DNA of 64,000 nucleotides from Variovorax boronicumulans (GCF_029892485.1 NZ_JARXVG010000003.1:480096-544095), one strand, 5' to 3'; counted from the stretch's first letter, positions 10,201 to 20,752 are shown. Program-made: numbers and translations. Notes: generated from the letters alone by a model not told the origin.

Positions 10201-10370
10201 GAGACGCGCGCGAACTCGTCCTTGGCAATCGACTCCCGCATGCTGGTCTTGACGAATTGCAGTGCAACGGTGGCTACGGCGAATGTGGCTGCCAGCACCA
10301 CGGCGGCAACGCCAAGGCTCAGGCGTGTGTGCAAGCCAATACGGAATTTTCTGGAACCTGGTGGATTCAT
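7281..10370 (-). CDS. Membrane diguanylate cyclase: dCache, HAMP, four PAS, GGDEF
   Basis: The 1029-residue protein begins with a membrane helix (about residues 17-40), a periplasmic double-Cache region to about 285, a second helix (WAGALVLALLAGAIALAVV) and a HAMP-like stretch ending NDEIGDLSRTFDRLM. Four PAS units follow, opening with ITDNLPAMVSHAD, IADNIPALVSHVD, VTDSIPALVGYFD and ITDNLPALITYID. The C-terminal cyclase domain has LTGLPNR, FLDIDAFKSINDTLGH and the active loop AGDEF, a functional variant of GGDEF. RSTD, five residues earlier, matches the RxxD inhibitory site. It should make c-di-GMP in response to an extracellular small ligand. It lies 90 bases upstream of the ATPase on the same strand. 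Confidence 0.93.
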   Translation of the reverse strand: MNPPGSRKFRIGLHTRLSLGVAAVVLAATFAVATVALQFVKTSMRESIAKDEFARVSALADAVDQKFVSRRTLLKTFGDSAEALQLPDAAPLQAFLERHKSLREAFDNVSFIDMQGNLVANLNGADPIGRVNLKDRAYFQDTVAAKAGVTSQPYRNRINGLAQVAITEPVLDEEGQVQFVISGSINLKDRNILGELAGVRFGDTGYLFITTTDGVVIDHPREERGSNAASPDTARNPEIERAIAGFEGATEGVNRAGVHGLYAFRRLRQADWIMGAMYPRDEAFAHVDAIERAAWAGALVLALLAGAIALAVVRRQLKPVTALHRHMLDAQAAPAEVAALRKYTNDEIGDLSRTFDRLMRQRQASEKFLRDITDNLPAMVSHADAQGRYTFVNARLCEKLGQGAAQLIGQPVQSMNSPGDDAALAAGLQRVAAGKPVTFERRDASGPDGQEHFFQTDLIPDLDQAGQYRGYYAMTFDVTEHKRTEASLAHSEAKVRTIADNIPALVSHVDASLHYTFVNAHIKALHRKDSMVGQSMPEVRGPTDFAVVEPWIRRALAGETVVIEKNGDPALGVGDRTYKAHYIPDQDASGAVQGVFAMTFDITDEVNVRKALTEQQKRLRDVTDSIPALVGYFDSEENCLYANNRARQWADHGDRPLDGVTLRSALGESMYRQHAPYIPVVLAGKQVRFPVHAPLHGRDGYFQAHLIPDKDLAGRVLGFYLMTFNITALKQAELQRTESEERLRTITDNLPALITYIDREEKVAFANGTYREWLDVEPAELLGRHISEVAGFEFYSMRKGMIARALGGERVEFDAETKTKDQVRVTRTSYVPDKAADGTTRGIFSLSLDITALKAVENQLIELARLDTLTGLPNRLALNELLPAAILRAQRTGSAMALMFLDIDAFKSINDTLGHASGDSVLTEYADRLRASVRSTDTVARLAGDEFIVVLENLHAREAAAAVAQKILDRVRAPAFRIDGRSLRVTTSIGVVFREGDIASFTAEELLARADSALYAAKSAGRNRFEFSV

Positions 10371-10470
10371 TGACCTGCGTAGTGCATCGCAACCAAGGAG
10401 CTGGCGCAGTTCGCCAAGGTAGGCGTTCCAGGGGAGAAGCGCAAGTAGCCGTTTTCCCGATCCGGCGTAG

Positions 10471-12866
<2,396 letters not shown>

Positions 12867-12963
12867 GGTGCGGCGAAGTCTCCGTCGTTGCCAAGGTTTT
12901 GAAAATCAGAAAATAATGAGTGAACCGTCCAGAAAAACAGGACGATCAGAAAAGGATGAATCC

Positions 12964-13923
12964 ATGTCCCAGGTGATGTTCGATCTCGACGTGCTGCGCA
13001 GCTTTTCCACCGGCATCGCGCTCGGCAGCTATGCCCGGGCCGCCGACCGGCTGGGCCGCTCGACCTCCGCGGTGAGCGCGCAACTCAAGAAGCTGGAGGC
13101 GCAGGCCGGCACCGTGCTGTTCCGCAAGGCCGGCCGCGGGCTGGAGCTCACCGACGCCGGCGAAACCCTGCTGGCCTACGCCCACCGCATGCTCGAACTC
13201 AACGAAGAGGCGAGCGCCGCCATGCGCGGCGCCGACCTGCAGGGCTGGGTGCGGCTCGGCCTGCAGGAAGACTTCGGCGAGACGCTGCTGCCCGCGGTGC
13301 TCGGACGCTTTGCGCGCGCGCATCCCAAGGTGCGCATCGAGGCCTGCGTGGCGCGCAGCAGCGAGTTGCGCGAGCGGCTGGAACTCGGGCAGTTGGACCT
13401 CGCTCTGGCGTGGGACGCAGGCGATCAGCCGCCGTCGTTGCATGCCGAGCGCGTGGCGCGCCTGCCGCTGCAATGGATCGGCCCCGCATCCGGCGGCGCG
13501 CTCGATGCGGCCTGGTGGAAGGAGCGAGAGCGCCGCGAAGGCGGAAGTCGCGGCGCGCGCAAGTCCAAGGAGCCGCTGCCGCTGGTGCTGCTCGACGCGC
13601 CGTGCCCGCTGCGCGACATCGTCACCAAGGCGCTCGACCGCGCCGGCGTGCCGTGGCGCCACGCGTTCACGAGCGCCAGCCTCGCGGCCCTGTGGGCGGC
13701 CAGCTCGGCGGGCCTCGGCCTGACCGTGCGCACACCTTTTGGGCTGCCCTCGCATGTGCGTGCCATCGACCGCACGGCGATCGGCCTGCCGGCACTGCCC
13801 CAGATGTCGATGGCGCTCTATCGCGCGCAGGCCAACGCCGAAGCGCCCGTGGGCCGGCTGGCCACGCTGCTGCTGGAGGCTGTGCGGCAGCATGTGCAGG
13901 TCGATGCGTCGCCGCTGCACTGA
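12964..13923 (+). CDS. LysR-family transcriptional regulator
   Basis: The 319-residue protein has an N-terminal winged helix (residues about 5-65: FDLDVLRSFSTGIALGSYAR, later RSTSAVSAQLKKLEAQAG) followed by a LysR effector domain. A charged, low-complexity loop, KERERREGGSRGARKSKE, sits around residues 185-205 and is unusual for this family. The start at 12964 has AAAGGA seven bases upstream; an in-frame ATG at 12916 is an alternative. It is divergent from the MFS gene, across 97 bases that contain CGTCC and GGACG arms nine bases apart at about 12928-12946. It probably controls that transporter. Confidence 0.9.
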   Translation: MSQVMFDLDVLRSFSTGIALGSYARAADRLGRSTSAVSAQLKKLEAQAGTVLFRKAGRGLELTDAGETLLAYAHRMLELNEEASAAMRGADLQGWVRLGLQEDFGETLLPAVLGRFARAHPKVRIEACVARSSELRERLELGQLDLALAWDAGDQPPSLHAERVARLPLQWIGPASGGALDAAWWKERERREGGSRGARKSKEPLPLVLLDAPCPLRDIVTKALDRAGVPWRHAFTSASLAALWAASSAGLGLTVRTPFGLPSHVRAIDRTAIGLPALPQMSMALYRAQANAEAPVGRLATLLLEAVRQHVQVDASPLH

Positions 13924-13961
13924 GAAACGCCTCGCGCCAGGGCCTGCCCTAAAATCCGCAC

Positions 13962-13997
13962 CCCGCAGCTGGGCGTCCCGGCCGGCTGCGGGTTTTT
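13962..13997 (+). terminator. Rho-independent terminator after the LysR gene
   Basis: A perfect 8-base-pair stem pairs CCCGCAGC (13962-13969) with GCTGCGGG (13985-13992) and is followed directly by TTTTT. It lies 39 bases past the LysR stop and 30 bases before the next start, so it should separate the LysR transcript from the BMP receptor gene. An attenuator role in the leader of the receptor gene is possible but has no further support. Confidence 0.75.
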
Positions 13998-14026
13998 GCT
14001 TTTCCGGGGCCATGTAGAGGACCACC

Positions 14027-15127
14027 ATGTACAAAAACCTCGCGGGCCGCGCCGTTCTGGCGTGGGCAGCCGCCTGTTTTCTATCTCCCGCTTTTTCGCA
14101 ACCGCAGGCACCGAAGGCGCCGCTGAAGATCGGCTTCGTCTACGTCGCGCCGGTCACCGATGCCGGCTGGGTGCGCCAGCATGAGGAGGGCCGCAAGGCC
14201 GTCGATGCGGCGCTCGGTGCGAAGGTGAAGACCACCTTCGTCGAGAACGTGGCCGAAGGCGCCGATGCCGAGCGCGTGATCCGCGACCTCGCGCAGCAGG
14301 GCAACCAGCTGATCTTCACGCCCAGCTTCGGCTACATGGAGCCGACGCTCAAGGTGGCGCGCGATTTTCCCGATGTGAAGTTCGAGTCGATCACCGGCTA
14401 CAAGCAGACGCCGAATGTGGCAACGGCTAATGCGCGCTACTACGAAGGCCGCTATCTCGCGGGCATCGCGGCAGGGCGCATGACGAAGACGAATGTCGCG
14501 GGCTATGTGGCGGGCTTTCCGATTCCCGAGGTGCTGCAGGGCATCAACGCGTTCACGCTTGGCATGCGCTCGGTGAACCCGAATGCGAAGGTGGTCGTGG
14601 TGTGGCTCAACGAGTGGTTCGATCCGCCCAAGGAGCGCGACGCGGCAATGGCGCTCTTCAACCAGAACGCCGACGTCGTCGCCTTCCACACCGGCTCCAC
14701 GGCGGTGATGGCCGCGGCGCAGGAGCGCGGCAAGATGGCCATTGCGTACCACTCCGACATGCGCAAGATCGCGCCCGATGCGCAGATCGTCGCGGTCACC
14801 CACCAGTGGGGTGGCTACTACACGCAGCGCGCGAAGGCGGTGCTCGACGGCAGCTGGAAGAGCGCCAACCTCTGGGGCGGCGTGAAGGAAGGAATGATCC
14901 GCGTCGGCGACTTCGGCACCAAGGTGCCCAAGGCCGTGCAGCAGGAAGTGCTGACACGGCAGCAGGACATCGCGGCCGGCAAGCTGCAGCCGTTTCGCGC
15001 GGTGGCGGCCGATGTGCGCGACAACGAGGGCCACGTCGTGATCGCCAAGGGTGCGCAACTGAGCGACGAGCAGATTCTCAAGATGAACTGGCTGGTCGAT
15101 GGCGTGCAGGGCCGCGTGACGCGCTGA
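14027..15127 (+). CDS. BMP-family (PnrA-like) ABC transporter substrate-binding protein
   Basis: The 366-residue protein has a signal peptide (about 24 residues, ending SPAFS) and then the BMP-family opening KIGFVYVAPVTDAGWVRQHE. Other hallmarks are TPSFGYMEPTLKVARDFPDV, GRYLAGIAAGRMTKTN and HQWGGYYTQRAKAVLDGSW. BMP proteins bind nucleosides or related heterocycles in the periplasm for ABC import. No permease or ATPase gene is adjacent, so those components must be encoded elsewhere. Nearby adenine and guanine deaminase genes make a purine or nucleoside ligand plausible, but this is inference. Confidence 0.92.
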   Translation: MYKNLAGRAVLAWAAACFLSPAFSQPQAPKAPLKIGFVYVAPVTDAGWVRQHEEGRKAVDAALGAKVKTTFVENVAEGADAERVIRDLAQQGNQLIFTPSFGYMEPTLKVARDFPDVKFESITGYKQTPNVATANARYYEGRYLAGIAAGRMTKTNVAGYVAGFPIPEVLQGINAFTLGMRSVNPNAKVVVVWLNEWFDPPKERDAAMALFNQNADVVAFHTGSTAVMAAAQERGKMAIAYHSDMRKIAPDAQIVAVTHQWGGYYTQRAKAVLDGSWKSANLWGGVKEGMIRVGDFGTKVPKAVQQEVLTRQQDIAAGKLQPFRAVAADVRDNEGHVVIAKGAQLSDEQILKMNWLVDGVQGRVTR

Positions 15128-16009
15128 TCAACCCAGCCGCTCGACCACGAAGTCGACGAAGGTGCGCAGCTTGGCGCTCGGCCGCGCCTCGGGCAATCGC
15201 ATGATGTGCACCTGGCGCGTCGGCAGTTCCCACTCCGGAAGCAGCTGAACCACCTGGCCCGAGGCCAGGGCGGGGCCGAGCAGCGCATCGGCCTGCACGA
15301 TCACCCCCACGCCGGCCATCGCGGCCGCCAGCAACGCCTGCCCGTTGTTGGTGGTGAGCGGGCCGCGCACGGGCACATGCACCGTCTGGCCGTCGCGCGT
15401 GAAGCGCCATGAATGGTCCGGGCCCCAGGTGGCGAAGCCCAGCAGCGGAAAAGCCTCGAGGTCCGACGGGTGCTTCGGCTGGCCGTGGCGCGCGACCCAT
15501 GCGGGGCTCGCGACCGCGAACATGCGCGCCAGGGCGAGCGGCCGCGCGATGAGGCGTTCATCGACCGCCGCGCCCGATCGGATGCCGCAGTCGAAACCCT
15601 CTTCGGCCAGATCGACCACGCGATCGTTGAGCACCAGGTCCACCTTCACCTGCGGATACGCCGCGATGTAGTCGCCGATCACCGGGGTGAGCCGGTGCGC
15701 GCCGTAGGCCACCGGCGCCGTGACGCGCAGCACACCTTGCGGCATGGCGCGCAGCGACTCGGCCACGCCATCGGCGGTGTGCACGCTCGCGAGCACGTCG
15801 CGGCAGCGCTCCAGGTAGGCCGCACCGATTTCGGTGAGCGCATGGCGCCGCGTGGTGCGCTCCAGCAGGCGCGCGCCCAACTGGTCTTCGAGCGCGCGGA
15901 TGTGCTTGCCGACCATCACGGCCGAGAGATCGAGCGCCTCGGCTGCCGCCGCAAAGCTGCCCGCATCGACCGTCGCGACGAAGACTTCCATGGCGCGCAG
16001 CTTGTCCAT
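15128..16009 (-). CDS. LysR-family transcriptional regulator
   Basis: The 293-residue regulator has the winged helix MDKLRAMEVFVATVDAGSFA, later LSAVMVGKHIRALEDQLGA, and a standard effector domain. It belongs to the large group with the N-terminal MDKLRAMEVF motif. It is divergent from the short-chain dehydrogenase gene at 16110; the 100 bases between them contain a perfect 7-base-pair dyad that could be its operator. Its stop is immediately after the BMP receptor stop on the other strand (convergent). Its effector is not evident. Confidence 0.92.
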   Translation of the reverse strand: MDKLRAMEVFVATVDAGSFAAAAEALDLSAVMVGKHIRALEDQLGARLLERTTRRHALTEIGAAYLERCRDVLASVHTADGVAESLRAMPQGVLRVTAPVAYGAHRLTPVIGDYIAAYPQVKVDLVLNDRVVDLAEEGFDCGIRSGAAVDERLIARPLALARMFAVASPAWVARHGQPKHPSDLEAFPLLGFATWGPDHSWRFTRDGQTVHVPVRGPLTTNNGQALLAAAMAGVGVIVQADALLGPALASGQVVQLLPEWELPTRQVHIMRLPEARPSAKLRTFVDFVVERLG

Positions 16010-16029
16010 ATTAAGAACCCAGAGTTTCG

Positions 16030-16052
16030 AATTGCCGAACCGGATGGCAATT
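16030..16052. promoter_or_regulatory. Inverted repeat between divergent LysR and SDR genes (candidate operator)
   Basis: AATTGCC (16030-16036) and GGCAATT (16046-16052) form perfect 7-base arms around a 9-base spacer. The dyad lies 21 bases from the LysR start and 58 from the dehydrogenase start, in an AT-richer patch of an otherwise GC-rich region. Position and symmetry suit a LysR recognition site controlling both genes, but no binding data exist. Confidence 0.5.
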
Positions 16053-16109
16053 TATCAAACTATCCGTTCGCAAAACAATGGCGCTTCCGATTCATTGAAA
16101 GAGGCTGTC

Positions 16110-16715
16110 ATGAAGATTCTTGTTGTGGGCGCTACCGGTGCCATAGGCAGTGCAGTAGCCGGAGTGCTGGCCGAGCGCGGGCATGAAGTAGTGCGGGCAG
16201 GGCGTATGCGCGGTGACCTGCAGGTCGACATCACGAGCGATGCGAGCGTCGAAGCGCTGTATGCGGCGGTGGGGTGTGTCGATGCGATCGTCTCGGCGGC
16301 GGGTGGCCTGTTCTTCGGGCCGCTCGCTGAAACGCGACCGGCCGATTTCAACATCGGGCTGCAAGACAAGCTGCTCGGCCAAGTGCGGCTTGCGCTGCTG
16401 GGACAACACATGCTGGCCGATGGCGGCTCGATCACGCTGACCACGGGCGTGGCGGCCGAAGACCCGGTTCGCGGGGGAAGCAATGCGGCGGCAGCGAATG
16501 CGGGCCTCGAGGGTTTCGTGAAGGCTGCGGCGATCGAGCTGCCACGGGGCCTTCGCATCAACGCGGTGAGTCCGACGCTGCTGACCGAATCGTTGGCTGC
16601 ATATGGCGCGCTCTTTCCGGGCGTCGAAACCGTACCTGCCGCGCGCGTGGCGCTGGCTTATGTGCGCAGCATCGAAGGACCGCTGACGGGGCGCGTGTTT
16701 CGCGTGTGGCAATGA
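16110..16715 (+). CDS. Short-chain dehydrogenase/reductase-like protein (atypical active site)
   Basis: The 201-residue protein has an N-terminal Rossmann nucleotide-binding motif, VVGATGAIGSAVAGVLAERG, followed by AGRMRGDLQVDIT, and the NAG-like strand VSAAGGLFF. The usual catalytic YxxxK is not visible: the matching helix reads SNAAAANAGLEGFVKAAAIE. A compact SDR-like group with this feature exists, so it may bind NAD(P) without classic SDR chemistry. Its start is divergent from the LysR gene, and its stop overlaps the ATG of the propeller protein gene (ATGA), so both probably form a LysR-controlled operon. Confidence 0.85.
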   Translation: MKILVVGATGAIGSAVAGVLAERGHEVVRAGRMRGDLQVDITSDASVEALYAAVGCVDAIVSAAGGLFFGPLAETRPADFNIGLQDKLLGQVRLALLGQHMLADGGSITLTTGVAAEDPVRGGSNAAAANAGLEGFVKAAAIELPRGLRINAVSPTLLTESLAAYGALFPGVETVPAARVALAYVRSIEGPLTGRVFRVWQ

Positions 16716-17695
16716 GCAGGCGCACACGATTCGCCGGCGCCTTGCTCGCGCTCGCCGCGACGGCGGCGGCCGCCGCACCGCCGGCCGTGCAGGCGCTGCC
16801 CGAGGACTGGTATCCGGAGAGCGTCGCCATCGGGCCGGACGGCGCGTTCTACGTCGGCAGCTGGCGCCAGGGCGCGGTCGCCCGGTTGAAGCCGGGTGCT
16901 GCGCCGAAGGCCGAGGTGCTGGTGAAGCCCGGTGCCGATGGCCTCGCGAACGGGCAGGGCGTGCTGGTCGATGCGAAACATCAGGCCCTGTGGGTCTGTT
17001 CGGGCAACAGCGGCTTCACCACCGTGCCGCAGGCGCCGAGCGCGCTCAAGCGCTACGACCTCGCCACCGGCGCGCCGCGCGCAAGCTACGCGATGCCCGA
17101 TGCGGGCTACTGCAACGACCTGGCACAGGACGCGCACGGCAACATCTACGTGACCGACTCCTTCCATCCACGCGTGTTGCGGCTCGCGCCGGGCGCGGCC
17201 GCGCTCGCGGTGTGGAAGGAAGACGCGGCGTTCGCCGGCGAAGGGCCCTACAGGGGGCTGAACGGCATCGCCATCGATGGCGGGCGCGACGTCTACGTCA
17301 GCCTCGTGGCGGCGGCGTCGCATCTGCTGCGCATCGGGTTGAACGCGGATGGCCGGGCCGGCGAGGTCACGCGCATCGAGGCGCCGCGCGTGATGAAGAA
17401 CGTCGACGCGATCCGCGCCTGGAAGCCCGGGCGGCTGGTGCTGTTCGAGAGCAATGCTTTCGGCGACGGGCCGTACGGCGGGCAGGTCACGGTGGCGCGC
17501 ATCGATGGCACGAAGCTCGGTCTGCAGACGGTGGTGGCCGGGCTCAACGACCCGTCGTCGGGGGCGGTGCTGGGCGACCGCGTCTATTTCATCGAGTCGA
17601 AGTACGCGCTGCTGCTCAAGCACAAAGACGACGACGCAGCCGTGCCGCGCGGCGTGCCCTTCGATATCCAGTCGCGCGCTTTGCCGAAGGACTGA
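16712..17695 (+). CDS. Exported SMP-30/gluconolactonase-like beta-propeller protein
   Basis: The 327-residue protein has a signal peptide rich in Ala (RTRFAGALLALAATAAAAAP), then repeated propeller blades with markers such as ESVAIGPDGAFYVGSW, CNDLAQDAHGNIYVTDSFHP and LNGIAIDGGRDVYVSL. This resembles SMP-30/strictosidine-synthase-type six-bladed propellers, often lactonases or sugar-acid binding proteins. It is predicted to be periplasmic. The ATG overlaps the dehydrogenase stop by four bases, so the two are translationally coupled. Substrate unknown. Confidence 0.85.
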   Translation: MSRRTRFAGALLALAATAAAAAPPAVQALPEDWYPESVAIGPDGAFYVGSWRQGAVARLKPGAAPKAEVLVKPGADGLANGQGVLVDAKHQALWVCSGNSGFTTVPQAPSALKRYDLATGAPRASYAMPDAGYCNDLAQDAHGNIYVTDSFHPRVLRLAPGAAALAVWKEDAAFAGEGPYRGLNGIAIDGGRDVYVSLVAAASHLLRIGLNADGRAGEVTRIEAPRVMKNVDAIRAWKPGRLVLFESNAFGDGPYGGQVTVARIDGTKLGLQTVVAGLNDPSSGAVLGDRVYFIESKYALLLKHKDDDAAVPRGVPFDIQSRALPKD

Positions 17696-17785
17696 TCGCG
17701 CGGTGGGGAGTGCATTCCGCATATAGCACTCATACGCGCATGGAAATTGCGGCGGCGCGGGGCTGGATTACCCTCCGCAGCCACG

Positions 17786-19072
17786 ATGAAAAAAGCCTAC
17801 CGCGCCTCCCTCCTGCGATTCGACGACGCCGGCCTGCCCGTTTTCGATGAAGACGGCCTGCTGGTCGTCGCCCCCGACAACGCCGGCCGTCAGCGCGTCG
17901 TCGATGCCGGCAGCCACGCCGCCGTGTCGCCGCGCCATCCCGATGCCGACCTGACCCACCTGCCGGGCCGCATCCTCGCGCCGGGCTTCGTGGACATGCA
18001 CATCCACTTTCCGCAGACCGACATCATCGGCGCTCCCGCGCCGGGCCTCCTGCCCTGGCTCGAGAACTACACCTTCCCGGCCGAAAGCAAGTTCGTCGAC
18101 CCCGCGCATTCGAGCGAAGTGGCCGATGTGTTCTTCGACGAGCTGCTGCGCAACGGCGTGACCACCTCGCTCACCTTCGCGACCTCGCACGTGGCCTCGG
18201 TCGATGCCTTCTTCGAGAGCGCGCAGCGCCGCCAGCTGCGCATGATCACCGGCAAGGTGCTGCAGGATCGCAACTCGCCCGACGGCGTGCGCGATGAGAC
18301 CGAGCAGAGCCTCGTCGATACCGAGTCGCTGATCCGCAAGTGGCACAACGTCGACCGCCTGGGCTACGCCATCACGCCGCGCTTCGCGCCCACCAGCACC
18401 GATGCACAGATGCGCGGTGCCGGCGAGCTGGCCGCGAAGTACGGTGACACCTGGATCCAGTCGCACGTGGCCGAGAACCGCGACGAGGTGCAGTGGGCGC
18501 GGGAGCTGTATCCGAAGTCGCGTTCGTACCTGGACGTGTACGCCGGCTTCGGCCTGATGCGCGAGCGCGCCGTGTACGCGCACTGCATCTACATCGACGA
18601 CGAAGACCGCCGCCTGATGCGCGAGACGAAAACGGCCGCGGCCGTGAGCCCGACGAGCAACCTGTTCCTGGGCAGCGGCTTCTTCGATTTCGGCGCGGCC
18701 GACCGCATCGAGTCGCCCTATGGCCTGGCGAGCGACGTGGGCGGCGGCACCAGCTTCAGCCCCTTCCACACCATGCTGGCCGCCTACTACGTGGGCCGCG
18801 AGGGCCAGACCAAGACCGGCCTGAGCATCCCGCCCTCGCGGCTGTGGTGGCACCACACCGGCGGCGCGGCGCGTTCGCTGGGGCTCGATGGCGTGGTCGG
18901 CAACTTGCAGCCGGGCTGCGAAGCCGACTTCCTGGTGCTGAATCCGTCGGCCACGCCGCTTCTGGCGCGCAAGACGAAGCTGGCGAACACGCTGGAGGAA
19001 TTGCTCTTCGCGATGATCGTGCTGGGCGATGACAGGCTGGTCGAGCGCACGGTGATCTCGCAGGCGGGCTGA
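17786..19072 (+). CDS. guaD: Guanine deaminase
   Basis: This 428-residue amidohydrolase has the zinc motif APGFVDMHIHFPQTD near residue 70, followed by GLLPWLENYTFPAESKF, a segment characteristic of guanine deaminases. HVAENRDEVQWARELYP, YAHCIYIDDEDRRLM and ASDVGGGTSFSPFHTM supply the remaining His and Asp metal ligands. It converts guanine to xanthine and ammonia in the cytoplasm. The ATG at 17786 was chosen over an upstream in-frame codon because the conserved part begins there. It stands alone, but with adenine deaminase and a BMP receptor it makes the region a purine salvage neighbourhood. Confidence 0.94.
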   Translation: MKKAYRASLLRFDDAGLPVFDEDGLLVVAPDNAGRQRVVDAGSHAAVSPRHPDADLTHLPGRILAPGFVDMHIHFPQTDIIGAPAPGLLPWLENYTFPAESKFVDPAHSSEVADVFFDELLRNGVTTSLTFATSHVASVDAFFESAQRRQLRMITGKVLQDRNSPDGVRDETEQSLVDTESLIRKWHNVDRLGYAITPRFAPTSTDAQMRGAGELAAKYGDTWIQSHVAENRDEVQWARELYPKSRSYLDVYAGFGLMRERAVYAHCIYIDDEDRRLMRETKTAAAVSPTSNLFLGSGFFDFGAADRIESPYGLASDVGGGTSFSPFHTMLAAYYVGREGQTKTGLSIPPSRLWWHHTGGAARSLGLDGVVGNLQPGCEADFLVLNPSATPLLARKTKLANTLEELLFAMIVLGDDRLVERTVISQAG

Positions 19073-19150
19073 ACTGCGCCGGGGGGAGGGCACACAGGGC
19101 GCCCATGCCACAATTCGGCCCCGATTCCCCCGCAGCAGCAGCGAGCGCAT

Positions 19151-19717
19151 ATGAGCATCAAGAGCGACAAATGGATCCGGCGCATGGCCGAACAGACCGG
19201 CATGATCGAGCCCTTCGAGCCCGGTCAGGTGCGCGAGGCTTCAGGTCACAAGATCATCAGCTACGGCACCTCGAGCTACGGCTACGACATCCGTTGCGCG
19301 CCTGAATTCAAGGTCTTCACTAACATCCACAGCACCGTGGTGGACCCGAAGAACTTCGACGAGAAGAGCTTCGTCGACATGCACGGCGACTACTGCATCA
19401 TCCCGCCCAACAGCTTCGCGCTGGCGCGCACCGTCGAGTACTTCCGCATCCCGCGCAACGTGCTGACCATCTGCCTCGGCAAGAGCACGTACGCGCGCTG
19501 CGGGATCATCGTCAACGTGACGCCGTTCGAGCCCGAATGGGAAGGCTATGTGACGCTGGAATTCAGCAACACCACGCCGCTGCCCGCCAAGATCTATGCG
19601 GGCGAGGGTTGCGCGCAGGTGCTGTTCTTCGAAAGCGACGAAGTCTGCGAGACCAGCTACAAGGACCGCGGCGGCAAGTACCAGGGCCAGCGCGGCGTCA
19701 CTCTGCCGAAAACCTGA
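19151..19717 (+). CDS. dcd: dCTP deaminase
   Basis: The 188-residue protein matches the full length of bacterial dCTP deaminases and opens [20 protein letters not shown]. The catalytic core [20 protein letters not shown], followed by [10 protein letters not shown], contains the conserved Ser, Arg and Glu of the family, and the C-terminus ends [13 protein letters not shown]. It makes dUTP from dCTP for thymidylate synthesis. It follows guanine deaminase by 78 bases and probably has its own promoter. Confidence 0.97.
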   Translation: MSIKSDKWIRRMAEQTGMIEPFEPGQVREASGHKIISYGTSSYGYDIRCAPEFKVFTNIHSTVVDPKNFDEKSFVDMHGDYCIIPPNSFALARTVEYFRIPRNVLTICLGKSTYARCGIIVNVTPFEPEWEGYVTLEFSNTTPLPAKIYAGEGCAQVLFFESDEVCETSYKDRGGKYQGQRGVTLPKT

Positions 19718-19740
19718 CGCGCCGGCGGGCCGGGCACTGA

Positions 19741-19759
19741 CGCCCGGTTACCCCGGGCG
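19741..19759 (+). terminator. GC hairpin after dcd (possible terminator)
   Basis: CGCCCGG (19741-19747) pairs with CCGGGCG (19753-19759) around a five-base loop, 23 bases past the dcd stop. There is no T run, so it is at best a weak or factor-assisted terminator. Confidence 0.35.
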
Positions 19760-19825
19760 GCCTGGGGCCAAGTACCATCCAGCCACCATCCGGCAACAGT
19801 TGTGCATGCCGGGAAGGAGACTGCG

Positions 19826-20713
19826 ATGAGATGGGAAGGCAACGAACAATCGGACAACGTCGAGGATCGCCGCGGTGAGGGCGGTGGCGGCGGCGGAGGC
19901 GGCTTCATCGGCGGCCGCAGCATCGGCATCGGCACCATCGCGGTTGCGTTGATCGCAGGCTGGGTCTTCGGCATCAACCCGCTCACCGTGCTGAGCCTGC
20001 TCAGCGGTGGTGGCGGTCCGGCCCAGGTGCAGCAGGCGCCTCAAGGCCCGGCGCCCAAGCCGCCCTCGGGCGACCGCGAGGCAGCCTTCGTCTCGACCGT
20101 GCTCAAGAACACCGAAGTGGTGTGGACCGACATCTTCCGGCAGAACGGCGGCAGCTACCAGGCGCCCCGGCTCGTGCTGTTCCGCGGCGCCACGCCCACG
20201 GCCTGCGGCACGGGGCAATCGGCCATGGGCCCGTTCTACTGCCCGGGCGACAAGAAGGTCTACATCGACCTCGGCTTCTACGAAACGCTCAAGAACCAGC
20301 TCGGCGCACCGGGCGAATTTGCGCAGGCCTACGTCATCGCGCACGAGGTCGGCCATCACGTGCAGGACGAACTGGGCATCACCGCCAAGGTCGACGGCAT
20401 GCGCGGCCGGTTGAGCCAGTCGCAGAACAACGCGGTGAGCGTGCGCGTCGAGCTGCAGGCCGACTGCTTTGCAGGCGTGTGGGCGCACCATTCGCAGGAA
20501 TCGAAGAAGTGGCTCGACCCGGGCGACATCGAGGCCGCCATGAACGCTGCGCAGAAGATCGGCGACGACGCCCTGCAGCGTTCCGCAGGCCGCGCGGTGG
20601 TGCCCGACAGCTTCACCCACGGCTCCAGTGCGCAGCGCCAGAAGTGGTTCGGCGCGGGTTATCAGAGCGGCGACATGAAGTCCTGCGACACCTTCAACGC
20701 GCGCAATCTTTGA
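19826..20713 (+). CDS. YpfJ-family neutral zinc metallopeptidase
   Basis: The 295-residue protein begins MRWEGNEQSDNVEDRRGEGG followed by a poly-Gly stretch, as in the YpfJ/zinc-metallopeptidase family. One membrane helix (GIGTIAVALIAGWVFGI, about residues 33-50) anchors it. The catalytic HEVGH lies near residue 173 within YVIAHEVGHHVQDELG, and ELQADCFAGVWAH supplies the third ligand. The GGGAAGGAGA ribosome site upstream supports the ATG at 19826. Its physiological substrate is not known. Confidence 0.93.
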   Translation: MRWEGNEQSDNVEDRRGEGGGGGGGGFIGGRSIGIGTIAVALIAGWVFGINPLTVLSLLSGGGGPAQVQQAPQGPAPKPPSGDREAAFVSTVLKNTEVVWTDIFRQNGGSYQAPRLVLFRGATPTACGTGQSAMGPFYCPGDKKVYIDLGFYETLKNQLGAPGEFAQAYVIAHEVGHHVQDELGITAKVDGMRGRLSQSQNNAVSVRVELQADCFAGVWAHHSQESKKWLDPGDIEAAMNAAQKIGDDALQRSAGRAVVPDSFTHGSSAQRQKWFGAGYQSGDMKSCDTFNARNL

Positions 20714-20752
20714 GCCGCATGGGCTCACAGGGCCCGTGTTTGTTGCCTTTGG

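Noticed and set aside
5979..10373. A plus-strand frame of over 1400 codons opposite the ATPase and cyclase genes
   Set aside because: Composition is that of an antisense shadow (Arg, His, Val, Asp rich) with no domains, and both opposite genes have full motif sets.
13924..14026. A riboswitch in the leader of the BMP receptor gene
   Set aside because: Only the single terminator hairpin is visible; there is no conserved aptamer-like core before it.
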